From contig JAULJL010000027.1 in the NCBI GenBank assembly GCA_030761205.1, positions 6,143,001 through 6,207,000 on the forward strand: a DNA stretch of 64,000 nucleotides. Direction: 5' to 3'. The translations under genes and the position numbers were made by a program. The stretch comes from Fremontodendron californicum. Taxonomy: Eukaryota > Streptophyta > Magnoliopsida > Malvales > Malvaceae. Positions 1-10,615 of the stretch are shown in pieces (position 1 is the first letter of the stretch; every line of letters starts with the position of its first letter). The notes under the pieces were generated by a model, which searched no databases, was not told where the DNA came from, and saw only the letters and a list, made by a program, of their open reading frames with translations.

Positions 1-1222
1 ACTTACTTTTTATTCATGTATTATTTTTTATGAAATAAAAATATTTTTTTCACCCGTCAAATTTCAATATAAATAAATCGTTTAAAATTAAACATACAAA
101 TCCTTTAAAAAGGATTAAAAAATAAAAAGTAAAACCTTAATAAACGACCGGTCAATGCGGACAAAAGATTTTAGGCACGCAATTTGAGCCGTGTTGCACG
201 CGGGAACGACATGGACATGACGTTTTACTTTAAGGCCCAAGAACCCACTCTTTCTTTGTGGGCCTCTTGGACCCATCATGCCTTGAGCCCTACTCCTCAG
301 TCCCATCATTAAGGATGACAAAATTCGATTTAACCGATAAATTTCGTATTGATCCGTTTCGAGAATTTTTTTTTTTGAAAAACAGGGACGAGATGGAGAG
401 AGATATTTTTGGTAAATGTTTGATCCGTTCCGTCCCGTCCCACTTTTTGAAATTATTATTTTACCTCTTAAAATATTTTACATTTTCTCTTATATTATTA
501 GTATATATTAGATATATATACTAATATTTTATATATATATATATATTAAAATTATTTTCATGAATAAATATAATAAATTTTTTTACAATATTAAGTTAAA
601 AATAATTAATAAAAAATGGAATGTAACGGAATGAAAAATCGTAAAACGATTATGAATATAACTGATATTCATGAAAATGAATATTTCTAACATCCATACA
701 AAAATAAAATAAAAATAGATAAAATAATCTTCACATTATTATACCATCCATTATGGTCTCCTCCCTCGTGCTACAGTCCCTTTTGTCCAATCATTTCTAC
801 ACTCTCATTTGCAATCTCATTCGTCCACGTCTCCATTCCCCTAGTCATAGCCGTTTATTATGCCCTACTAATAATTAATCTCTACATTTCCTTGAGACTA
901 TATCAGTGTTACTTTGTTACCTGCTACACAGATCGGTTCAGTAAACTAAAACAAAAGTGGTTACTTACTCCAAACGTTTTTTCGATTCATTTAGTAAGAA
1001 TGGAATACAATTAATTGAAACATAAAATATTTTTTAAAATGTATATATATATATATTTTTAATTTAATTAAAATAAATTAAATCAGTATAAATTACTAAT
1101 AAAAATAATTAATCACCAAATCCAAGATTATTAGAATCTTGATATTTGGGGTTGCAATTGGTTGGTATTATATTATCCACCAATAACGTTTTATTTATAT
1201 ATATATATATATAAATGATTAA
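1..1222. other. AT-rich gene-free flank
   Basis: I see no credible coding exon here. The short open frames are low-complexity and show no domain. Positions 180-300 are richer in G+C and carry GGCCCA-type motifs (near 233 and 260), as plant promoters often do, but no gene can be attached to them. The rest is A/T runs and short TA repeats (around 510-545 and 1040-1055). Confidence 0.5.
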
Positions 1223-1805
1223 GGGGTAAATTTGTCATCATACTATAGGTAAATATTAAAATTTACCATTATACTTTATTTTGATTGATATTTGCCATTG
1301 TACTTTTGGGATTAAATGCAAATTTGTCATTATACTTTAACTCAATTTTGAATTTTACTATTTTACTTTTGTTTGATTGAATTTTGTCACTAGATTTTGA
1401 TTTTTAATTGAATTTTACCACTCAACTTTGATTTTGAATGATTTTAAGATAAAATTTAGTAAATTTTTTAAAAAATTATTTCATTTTAATAATTAGGATT
1501 TAATAAATTAATTAATAAAAAATATTAAAAAAGTTTAATCTTTAGTTTTTTATAAAATAAAAATTTTATATTAATTTTTAGTATTTTTAATATTTTTATA
1601 AATTAATTTTTTCTTCAAATCTTCTAAAATCAAAGTTGAGTGACAAAATTAAATCAAAAATCAAAATTTAATGGTAAAATTCAATCAAATAAAAGTATAG
1701 TGACAAATTTGCTCTAATCTTAAAAGTACAATGACAAATATCAATTAACATAAAATATGATGACAAATTTTAATATTCACCTATATTATAATGACAAATT
1801 TACCC
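1223..1805. mobile_element. fold-back MITE-like element with long inverted repeats
   Basis: The left arm (from GGGGTAAATTTGTCATCATA at 1223) and the reverse complement of the right arm (ending at 1805) can be aligned for well over 100 bp. The match includes internal landmarks such as TAGGTRAATATTAAAATTT, ATTGATATTTG and CATTGTACTTTT. The pentamer ATTAA lies just outside both ends (1218-1222 and 1806-1810) and could be the target duplication. There is no coding capacity, so this is a non-autonomous element of unknown superfamily. The centre (about 1440-1620) is simple A/T sequence. Confidence 0.6.
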
Positions 1806-3214
1806 ATTAACCCAATTTTTTATTTTAAAAACCCAAAAGATCTCTTGAAAGTTGAAACTCTTCTTTATTTTCACTTTATAATTTGCAGTAGTTTTGACTT
1901 CTCAACTCTCAGATGAGATCGATAAGCTTAAAAAATTGGATCGCAAATGATCAGCGATCGAAATCATGCGATTCAATTCGAAAATCATAAGGGTTACTAA
2001 TTTTTGGTAACACAAGTCTATATTGTTGTCACTTTTTTTCCCAAATCATTTTAATGTTTATGAAGATTATTTTAAAAAATATTCGCTCAATTAATGTCTA
2101 TAGATATTGATTAAGGATTATCTAATTATTATTTTAAATTTTTTTATATTTAATATATTATTTTTAGTGAATTTAAAATATATATTAATTATATATTTTT
2201 TTATATATATCATCTTAATCAATGTCATTAGACACGAACTAATATTACTCATTTAAAAAATGTCAAAAAAAAATTAATTTCTAATTAAAATGGTTGAATA
2301 GTATTTTACTTAAATTTATATTTTTAATGAATAAAATTTACCCAATTCAAAAAGTAAGGACATTTCCGAATTTAAGAAGAGTGGTTTTTTTTTTTTTAAA
2401 TTGGAATGTGTTTCAAAATTCAAATATTTTTAAAAGATTTAATAAAAAAATATAAAAAATAAAATTTACATGCTTATTTATTTTAAAATTAATTAACATA
2501 TTATTTAATACTATTTTTTGTATTAAAAATATAATAATTAATGTGGTAGTTTGAGTCGATTAAAAACATTTCACCTTGCCACTCTGTAAAAAGGGAGTTT
2601 CTCCAATGTTCGTGAAGGACACGTCGGCAACACAAACAGCAGACCAATAAATTACGGATTAAATGGGCCCACCTCGTACGCTTTCACATTCCCTTCACTG
2701 ATTTAGCTGTCACCCTAGCACCTCACCGCTCACCACCCAGCCTCAAAGCGCTCACAATCTGATCGTAGGGTTCCGCCACGTGTTGCCGGTGATATTGGCA
2801 ACTGACCTTAAAGCTAAATTCTTGACGGCTCTGATACACACATGTGACATAGTGAACGGCCCTGATTCGCTACTGTAATCTAAAATGATGCCTCAGTCAT
2901 AGGGGGAACTTCCTTTATTTGCACTCAGGCTTCGGAGAGTCGGGTTTTTCTGGTTTGGCTCACTTGATGAAGATTGTGTGGTGGCTTAATGATTTCATTT
3001 AAGAATATTGTTAATTTATCTATTTATTATTAAATACTACTATAATTTGTAAATAAATGAATAATTGAGTTAATAAGTATCTTAAGAATATTTTTTAAAA
3101 TTATTAAATTTAGTCACATTTTTAACTCAATACATTAAAAATAATTAATAAAATTATCAATTATTGTTACAATGTTATTTGCTATAAATAGTAAAGTTTT
3201 GTTGACGAATACTC
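1806..3214. other. gene-free stretch with a G-box-bearing island
   Basis: No exon is recognisable. Positions 2080-2260 belong to a degenerate dispersed repeat that also occurs near 11,750-11,940 and 62,425-62,580, with shared phrases around TTAATCAATGTCATTAGACA. Positions about 2570-2960 are clearly less AT-rich than their surroundings and contain a palindromic CACGTG (2777-2782) and TGGGCCC. They may be a regulatory or promoter island, but no adjoining gene is visible. Confidence 0.4.
2777..2782. promoter_or_regulatory. G-box CACGTG in a GC-richer island
   Basis: The palindrome CACGTG in the context GCCACGTGTTG is the core bound by plant bZIP and bHLH factors. It sits 3.6 kb upstream of the Dof start, in the only GC-richer block of the left flank. 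Function is inferred only; a six-base motif can occur by chance. Confidence 0.3.
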
Positions 3215-3217
3215 TAA

Positions 3218-3774
3218 GGGTGTGTTTGAGTAAAAATAAAATAAAATTTTGAAGCATTTTAAAATACATCAATTCAAAATACTAGCATTTGTAATTGTAT
3301 TGTTTAAATAAATATTTAAAAAAAAAAAAATTGAATATTGGAATTTGATGAGGTAAAAAAATAATTATAATAGAGAAAGAATAATATTAGAGATAAAATA
3401 AAATAAAAATTTTGAGAAAAATATGCAATATGAGTGTCATTAAATTTGTAAAAATATATATATTACTAATAACATGAAAAATAAAAAATAAATTTTGAAA
3501 TGAGTTTTCGTAATTAGAATTTAAAAAAAAAAAATTGCGTAAAAAAATGAAACATAATAAATGTTAATATCTTATTAAAAAATCAAAGAATTTGACAAAT
3601 TCCACCTTAGAGGTGAAATTTGAAAAGAAAATTTGAGCCCTCTAAAATTTCTCTTTCAAATTCCAAGAAATTTGAAAATTCTAATTTTTATTTTGTCAAA
3701 TAAGATAATTTCATTTTAGAATTTTATCTTTATAAATGAATTATCTCATTGAAATCCCTCATCCAAACACATCC
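3218..3774. mobile_element. Tourist-like (PIF/Harbinger-type) MITE, full length
   Basis: The element starts GGGTGTGTTTGAG and its right end reads, in reverse complement, GGATGTGTTTGGATG. The trinucleotide TAA directly flanks both ends (3215-3217 and 3775-3777), the usual target duplication of Tourist-like MITEs. The inside is A/T-rich with no coding frame. A related, rearranged copy in the opposite orientation lies near 16,840-17,220 and shares the inner block about small A/T runs, a TCCACCT-type core and ATAAGATATTAACATTTATTAT. Confidence 0.7.
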
Positions 3775-5480
3775 TAAGGATACGGTTTAAGGTTATTATA
3801 TTAGATAAATTACTACTTTTAATACATTAAAATTCATCAAAATAACTATTAATTATTATATTTAATATAAAATATTACCATAAATAGTAATTTAATTAAC
3901 TTTAACAAATATCCTTAAGGCTTTTGTTAGCAAAATTCAAAATAGTATATTAACTAATTTTAAAAAAATTTCTGAAGACACTTGTTAACAAAATTCATGA
4001 ATAAAATATCAATAAAATATATTATTTTTTTATCTATTCAATTAAAGGGTTTGATAATAAATATGGCCTATTAGGCTTTCTTTTATTTAATTGGCATTTT
4101 GAAGCTTTGAGCTATGCCTATTAGGCTTTCCCAAAAAAAAAATTCTTTGTTTTCTCATTTCATTTTCATTTTTGAGTGATAAAATGTATATTTTTTTAAA
4201 ATGAAACAAGGGTAGCATATTAAATGTCATATTTTTGCTTTTGGGTTGATTAAGTTGTTTACTCTTAGATAGAATGTTATATAGCTTGAGATGTATTTAT
4301 CCTTTTATAATTCATGGTATATTTATAATGAATATCAATTATTTGATTGGTAAATATTTGTCTTTTGTATTTACTATCTTTTTATGTATATTTTTTAGTA
4401 CAAAAGAGACGCAGTCTAAGGATAAGAGAAGAGGTTGCAGATGTTCAGATTCAAATTTTAAATTTATTGGATGTCAAGTGATTCTATGAACCAATTGAGC
4501 TAAACTTAAATTTTTCTTTTTATGTATCTTTACCAACGAAATTTCTTGTGGGTTTTATACATTCTTAACTCAGTCTAGATAACGTCTTATGCTGAAATTC
4601 AGTAATACCCAATAATTTTTTTTGGTGCCATCTTTTTTTTTTTTTTTTTTTTTATCACTAAATTCTTATGTTGGATTCAAATTCAAGGTTTTACAATTTT
4701 TTTATTTGAGAAAGAAGAAATTTGAATTTTTTTAAACAAGACATCACGCAAGAACCATTAAGCCAAATCTTCATGTGCAAGATTTTCTACTTTTAAAAAT
4801 AAACATGTATCACAATAGATTTTTATGCATAGCTTTTTAAAAAAAAAAAAATTAAATAATATTATATGTATAGGAATTGAGATACTAAAATACTAAAATT
4901 ATAATTTTAGGAAGTGTTTACTTTGTTAAATCTCTATGCAAAGACCAATATCATATGCTAGAATTGGGTGGAATCTAAATAATACCAATTGTAATTTATA
5001 AAAACAAAAGGAATAAACAATTCGTTCTTATAATCTTATTGGGTAAACAGCCTGATTACCAAATTAATCATATGTTTAAGGTTAGTGAAAACAGTTAATC
5101 ATTCTAGTTGACATCTGCTGTCTCTCAAGTCTCAACCCATAAAATATTTGTAAAAATAAAAAAGTCAATGAACAGCAACGTGAAAATCATGATGCCTAGC
5201 AACATTCCCAAAAGATCTAAGCATTTTGTTAACAAATATTTTGAGAATATTTTTTTAAAATTATTATATATAATAATTATATATTTAATAATTAAAAATA
5301 ATGAATAAAATTATAAATTATTGTATTTATTATAGTGTTATTATTATAAATAATATATTAATTAATTTTAAAAAATATCTTAAAAAACATCCATTAATAA
5401 AATCTTAAAAATATTAAAGGCACTGTTCACAATTATTTTTTAATCAAAAACTTTGGGATTGCCTTTTAATTAATTACTAG
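3775..5480. other. AT-rich gene-free stretch upstream of the Dof gene
   Basis: No exon is supported. Open frames at 4274-4489 and 5108-5308 are short, compositionally biased and match no family I know. Loosely repeated A/T segments (around 3,785-3,990 and 5,224-5,400, echoing 2,997-3,214) look like fragments of one dispersed repeat. Confidence 0.4.
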
Positions 5481-5750
5481 ATTAGTGGAAGCTCGCTTTC
5501 TTTTTCTTGTGTGGGTCTGTCAAGAACAAGAAAGAAAGCAAACAAAGCTTCGTTGAGCCAATTCCAAATCCCAACACACCCAGAGAGAGAGAGAAAGAGA
5601 GAGTGAGAACAGTGTGTGGGCTCTCTCTATTTGAAGTCTAGTGGTCACTTTCAGTCTCAGACACACATGTATCAGCCTCTTCCTCTTCCGGGATTTTCAA
5701 CACCCAAATATCTTGTTTCTACAGATTTCGATCTTTGAATTCCTTAATTA

Positions 5751-5768
5751 CCCCCCCCCCCCCCCCCC
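5751..5768. repeat. C18 homopolymer followed by A8, flanked by 14-bp direct repeats
   Basis: Eighteen consecutive C and then eight A lie between two copies of ATCTTTGAATTCCT (5731-5744 and 5776-5789). Such a tract is rare in an AT-rich plant leader. The G-rich complement could form quadruplex or i-motif structures, and length variation is expected. Confidence 0.85.
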
Positions 5769-6045
5769 AAAAAAAATCTTTGAATTCCTCATGTTAAGAA
5801 AACAAGTCCAACTTTGACAGATTAGGTTGGTGTTTGTCTCCTCTCTTTTATAAGTTTCCTGGATTCAAAACTGATCAAGTTCAAAGCTAAAATTATAGTC
5901 CTTTCTTCTGGCTGGCTTTGGGTTTCTTTTTTTTTTTTTTTGGATAATTGGCTTTGGGTTTCATTTCTGGTTCTTTACGGTTGAATATGTTTTGATTTTT
6001 GTAACAAGGGTTCATTTTTTTTATTATCTCCATCTCCCAGTTTGT

Positions 6046-6069
6046 ATGAATCCCAAGATATTGGTCTAA
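6046..6069 (+). other. short upstream ORF before the Dof gene
   Basis: ATG followed by six sense codons and TAA, lying 310 bases before the Dof start. If the mapped leader includes it, it could lower translation of the main frame. No conserved peptide is recognisable. Confidence 0.3.
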
Positions 6070-6378
6070 AAAACAAAAAAAATATCAATCTTTTTTGTCT
6101 TGTTTTCAGTTTCACCACCTTGGCCTTTTCGCCACTTCACAAGCTTCAAAGGTTAACAGCTTTTCAATTCCTTGGAAACAAAAACAACGCTTTCAGATCC
6201 TCAAGCCTCAAAACTCAACCCAAATTCTTCATAGAGACAGAAGTTTATCATCAAATTCGATCGAAAAGTGATCCTTTTGATCTTAAAATTGAAGACTTTT
6301 TGATCCTCCCAAATCCAAAAAAAGAAAAGAAAAAGTAATCCTTTTTACTCCTTTTGAGGTCACAAGAATTAATTAAAA

Positions 6379-7137
6379 ATGCAAGACCCGACGGGTTTTC
6401 AACAAATGAAAGCACCGGCTTTTCCAGAGCAAGAGCAGCTGAAATGCCCGCGCTGTGACTCAAACAACACTAAATTCTGTTACTACAACAACTACAACTT
6501 GTCTCAGCCCCGCCATTTTTGCAAGAACTGCCGCCGTTACTGGACCAAAGGCGGCGCCCTTCGTAACATCCCCGTCGGTGGCGGTATCCGCAAGAACACC
6601 AAACGCTCCTCCTCCAGCTCCTCCAGCAACAACCCAAAACTCCAGCCCAACCCCGCTCCCGACCCGACCCTAAACCAAAAACTCCCTGACCCCTCTCCAC
6701 CGCCGACAACATCATTGACGTTTCCTCAGCAGGTTGTTTTGAACTCGAGGGTTCATGATTCGGGTTCGGAGGTGGACACGACCCGGATGTATATCTTGCC
6801 GGTTGATCATCAAGATAGGAAGATGATGGGTATCGATGGGAGCTTTAGCTCGCTATTGGCGTCGAGTGGGCAGTTTGGCAACCTTCTAGAAGGGCTTAAT
6901 TCAAATGGATCGGGTTTAAAAACGATGGGTGATTTTGGAGGGAATTTGGATTCGGGTCGTGGAATGGATCAGAGTTCGGGTCGCGATCCGGGATTGGGAG
7001 AGAGCAATAATAATGGGAAGAGTTATTTGGGTGTGCACACTACTGTGCAGGGTGGTGGGGATACAAGTTGTTGGACTGGCGGTAGCAATGAGTGGCCTGA
7101 TCTTGCTATTTACACTCCAGGTTCAAGTTTTCAGTAG
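6379..7137 (+). CDS. Dof-type C2C2 zinc-finger transcription factor
   Basis: Single-exon frame of 252 residues. The Dof domain spans about residues 21-76. Its zinc ligands C23, C26, C48 and C51 have the family spacing CX2CX21CX2C, followed by the conserved basic stretch RRYWTKGGALRNIPVGGG. Dof proteins are plant nuclear factors that bind AAAG cores. After the domain come a Ser-rich basic segment (about 75-85), a Pro-rich segment, and a disordered Gly/Ser/Asn-rich tail that contains FSSLLAS (about 155-161) and ends near EWPDLAIY. The start is chosen because MQD lies close to the domain and no in-frame domain sequence precedes it. The N-terminus, FSSLLAS and the DLA-type tail resemble Arabidopsis DOF1.7 (ADOF1, At1g51700) as I remember it, and the neighbouring genes support that orthology. 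Target genes are not predictable from sequence. Confidence 0.95.
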   Translation: MQDPTGFQQMKAPAFPEQEQLKCPRCDSNNTKFCYYNNYNLSQPRHFCKNCRRYWTKGGALRNIPVGGGIRKNTKRSSSSSSSNNPKLQPNPAPDPTLNQKLPDPSPPPTTSLTFPQQVVLNSRVHDSGSEVDTTRMYILPVDHQDRKMMGIDGSFSSLLASSGQFGNLLEGLNSNGSGLKTMGDFGGNLDSGRGMDQSSGRDPGLGESNNNGKSYLGVHTTVQGGGDTSCWTGGSNEWPDLAIYTPGSSFQ

Positions 7138-9439
7138 AAAATCTAGAGATAAAAGATGGCTAAAATATTAAAAATAAATAGCGAATTATTTCACTTTTTC
7201 AAGATCTTATATTTTGAATGTATTAAGTAAATTTTTATCTTTTAATTTATATTCAAATAAATTTTTATTTTAAATTAAAAATAGATTTATGATCAAGGAT
7301 GGTAATGAATAATAAAAAATTAAATATTTGATAATATTTGATTTACTTTTTGTTAATTTGGTTATGAATTTTTGGATATTAGTTATCTAAATTTGTTTTG
7401 ATTTTGATTCGGATAATGTCGGATATTTGAATTTTTTGGATATTAGTTATTCGGATAATAAATTCGAATATTTGATTTCGATATTTATTTATATATTTTA
7501 TTTTTTTAAAAAAATAATTTAATAAATTCGGATATTTAGTAAATTTGGATATTCAGTGAATATTGTTTTTTAAATCAGATACAGATTCGGATAATAATAT
7601 TTGGATAGTAAGTGGATAAAAAACGAATTTGAATTTTGAATAAATTAAACTGATTCGGATTTAGATATTTAAAAATTGCATATATTTAATTTGTTGTCAT
7701 TTTTATTTATGTTGAGTTTATTTAAATATAAATTAAAAATTAAAGGTTTATTTGAATATAAATTAAAGATTAATAATAACTTATTTGAATATAAATTAAA
7801 AGTTTATTTTAAATAAAAATTTATTTGAGTGTGATAAAAAGGAAAACGAAGGTACAAAAAATTTGATCTTAAGTAGACAAACAAACAGAATAAACAAGAG
7901 AATTATATTGTTAAATAATAAAATTTTGAATTAAAAGGACTGTAGCAAAATAATAGATCAATTTAATATTATTATAAATATTAAAAATTTGTTCATTGCA
8001 TGAGCCAAAAACTAATGATAATTAAAAGCTAAGGTTGTGAAGATAATTACATGATTTTATAGTTTTTTTTTTTTTTTTTTTTAAAATACTAAACATAAGG
8101 TATTTTTCATTTTTATTTTATGATTGATGAAAGATTAATCTTTATTTTATAATTGTAGTATTTAATGATGCTATAAGGGAGTATTGGATCATTAACTCAA
8201 TGATAGGTATATGTATTCTTATATTAAAACAAAATCAAGTTCAAATTGCCTTTTTTTCATTAAAAATAATGATGCTATAGATGATAATGCCACAAAGACT
8301 TTCAATACTACAATTGTAGCATATTTGTAGCATTATATAGATATTGAGTTTTTCTTTTTCCCCCTTGTGGTGGGTTTGTAAGTGTTTTATGAATGATAAT
8401 AGAAGTGAAGAAAATATTAAGGAAAAGGGTTTTTTTTTTTTTTTTGAAGTGTAGTGGGAAAATATTAGATTTGTTTAAGGGTCGAGTTACTCGTTTGGTA
8501 TGATAGACCCGACTCGAATTGGGTCGGAATTGAAAAAGATTTTCATAATTCGGGTCGATCCGACTTGAATTACTATTTATTAAATAAAAAAAATATTATT
8601 TAATTATAAATATTTTTTTGAATAATAAAATAGGTTTTCGAGCTAAGCCGAATTCGACTCAAATCGAGTTTGAGTAAGGAAAAAAAAAAACAGATCGTAA
8701 GTCCAGTCCATGAACAATTCAAAAAGGATTTTGACCTGTTTATCTAATGTTATATAATAAATGCTAATCCCAATGGCTTTTTCAAAAGGTTTTTTCCCCT
8801 CCATGTATCCTTTTGTAGTAGTATATATAGCTTTCTTTTTGTGTTTTAAATCTTTTTGTTAGTTAGTATGCCATTCATGAGGGAAAGGATTTGACCTTTT
8901 TTTTTTTTTTTTTTATGAATCTGGTGGAGTGGGAGAAGATATGGCAAATCTAATCTCCATTGTTCAAGCTCTAAATGTTTAAAGTTTTTGTCTTTCAAGA
9001 GTTAGACAAAATTGAACTCTCCCCTTAATTGGGATATTATTTGTTATTTCAATGTTCCCTTTTTTTTTTTGCAACTTGACAGAATTGACCACATATGTCA
9101 GCTCCCAAGTAAAGCATGCAATGAATATTTATCTTGCAAGGTAAACAATTAAATTGGATTGTATCATTTGCTTTGATATTTTGAGTATTTATATATTTTT
9201 AAAATATATAATAAATGATAAAAATACCAATCAAACCTATTAAGTTCTATTTTGTTGGTACTTTTAATTTTTTTTAATATTTATCTCTTATTTTTAATTT
9301 TTTACTTTTCACTTTTTATAAAAAAACAAATAGAAAAGCAGCAATCAAGTGGACCTTAATTAATCAAATTAATTTTAAGTTAGTGTCATAGGCTGAGACT
9401 ACATGACCTTAGCTTTTTATATATACTAGAATTAAGCCC
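7138..9439. other. gene-free DNA downstream of Dof with degenerate repeats
   Basis: The Dof 3' end lies in the first few hundred bases. Positions 7285-7700 are a degenerate repeat rich in GGATATT/CGAATT motifs. It starts AAGGATGGTAAT and appears related to the block at 21,835-22,290. Positions 8475-8720 belong to another dispersed family, with motifs like CCCGACTCGAATTGGGTCGG, which recurs near 12,180-12,480 and 53,480-53,660. There are long T runs (8061-8082, 8429-8445, 8897-8914). No exon is seen. Confidence 0.45.
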
Positions 9440-10615
9440 CCCCGTTTCACTGGAGCTTTTTAAAATTTTTTTGTAATTCTTTTAATTAATTAATAATCAT
9501 TTTATTAAATAATAATTTTTTATTTTACAATTTTAATAATATTAATATAATTGTCTTTTAATTATGAAATTAAATTATTATAATTATTTATCTTTGAATT
9601 ACGTAATACAAATTTATTTTCAATTGTTATTTATATGCACTTTTAAATATATTTATATCTTATTATATAGTGCATATTTTTATATATAGGAGTTAAAAAA
9701 TAAAAAATATTAATGAAAAATTAATTTTAAATTAAATTTTATTTAATAATAATTTATTTAATTATTTATAAATTTTAATAATATTAATATAATTATATAT
9801 TTTTAATTATGAAAATTAAATTTATGAAAATTATTTATTTATAAATTACGTAATATAAATGTATTTTTAATTATTATTTATATGCATTTTTTAAACATAT
9901 TTAGATCTTATTGTATATATATTTATAGGAGGTAAAAAATAACAAAATAAAGTTATGATTTGTATTTTACTCTCTCGTTAGGTCGACTTTCTCAAATAGA
10001 TTAGCAGCAAGTTTTTTTTTTCTTTTTTTTTTTTTGTTAAATTAATGAAGTACTAACTCATTTTTATATTTTATTTTGCATATTTAATTATTCAAATAAA
10101 AAATAACTAAAATAAAATTATGGTTTATATTTAATTTTCTCGATTGATCAGCTTTCTCACTCTGACTAGTAACAAGTTTTTTTTTTTTAATTTCGAGCGG
10201 ATCAGGTATGGATCCTAAATCAACCCGCGAGTCAAAGTTTGGACCAATCCCTTTAAATACATCATTTAAAAATAAAATAAAGTAATATAAATTTAAAAAA
10301 CCAAAACTAAAAAAAAAAAAAACCTTAAAACTATAAAAATATATATAAAAAAGCTTTCCACGTGATCATCAGAGAAATTTTCGACTTTCTCACACTGGTT
10401 AGCAGCAAATTCGTTTTTTTTTTTTTTTTTACGAGTGAGTTGGGTATGGATCCTAAATCGATCCGTGAGTCAACGTACGGATCGATCCCTTTAAATACAT
10501 CATTTAAAAATAAAGTAAAAATAATTAATAAATTAATATAAAATAGTATAAAAAATTATGAAAGTATATAAAACTTATTTAATTTTACACTAGCGTAAGT
10601 GGATCACTCCTCTAT
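9440..10615. repeat. diverged tandem/interspersed A/T-rich repeats
   Basis: Two diverged copies of a roughly 230-bp unit follow each other (about 9,506-9,700 and 9,736-9,945). Both carry AATTTTAATAATATTAATATAATT, a TACGTAATA motif and ATTTATATGCA. Then a second unit recurs three times, marked by GACTTTCTCAAATAGATTAGCAG (9,988), CTTTCTCACTCTGACTAG (about 10,152) and CTTTCTCACACTGGTTAGC (about 10,384). Its last two copies also share GGTATGGATCCTAAATC and CCCTTTAAATACATCATTTAAAAATAAA. No protein frame runs through it. Confidence 0.5.

Larger units (their letters stand above)
5480..6378 (+). promoter_or_regulatory. promoter / 5' leader region of the Dof gene
   Basis: The composition changes near 5480 from A/T repeats to pyrimidine- and CT-rich sequence typical of a plant 5' leader. 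It holds an AGAGAG purine repeat (5582-5606, a possible GAGA-factor/BPC site), a C18 tract (5751-5768) and several short upstream ATG frames, for example 5790-5816 and 6046-6069. The transcription start cannot be fixed from sequence, and a leader intron cannot be excluded. Confidence 0.5.

Noticed and set aside
6042..6338. 98-residue frame upstream of the Dof start
   Set aside because: It begins with a non-ATG codon and has low-complexity Lys/Phe-rich sequence; treated as leader.
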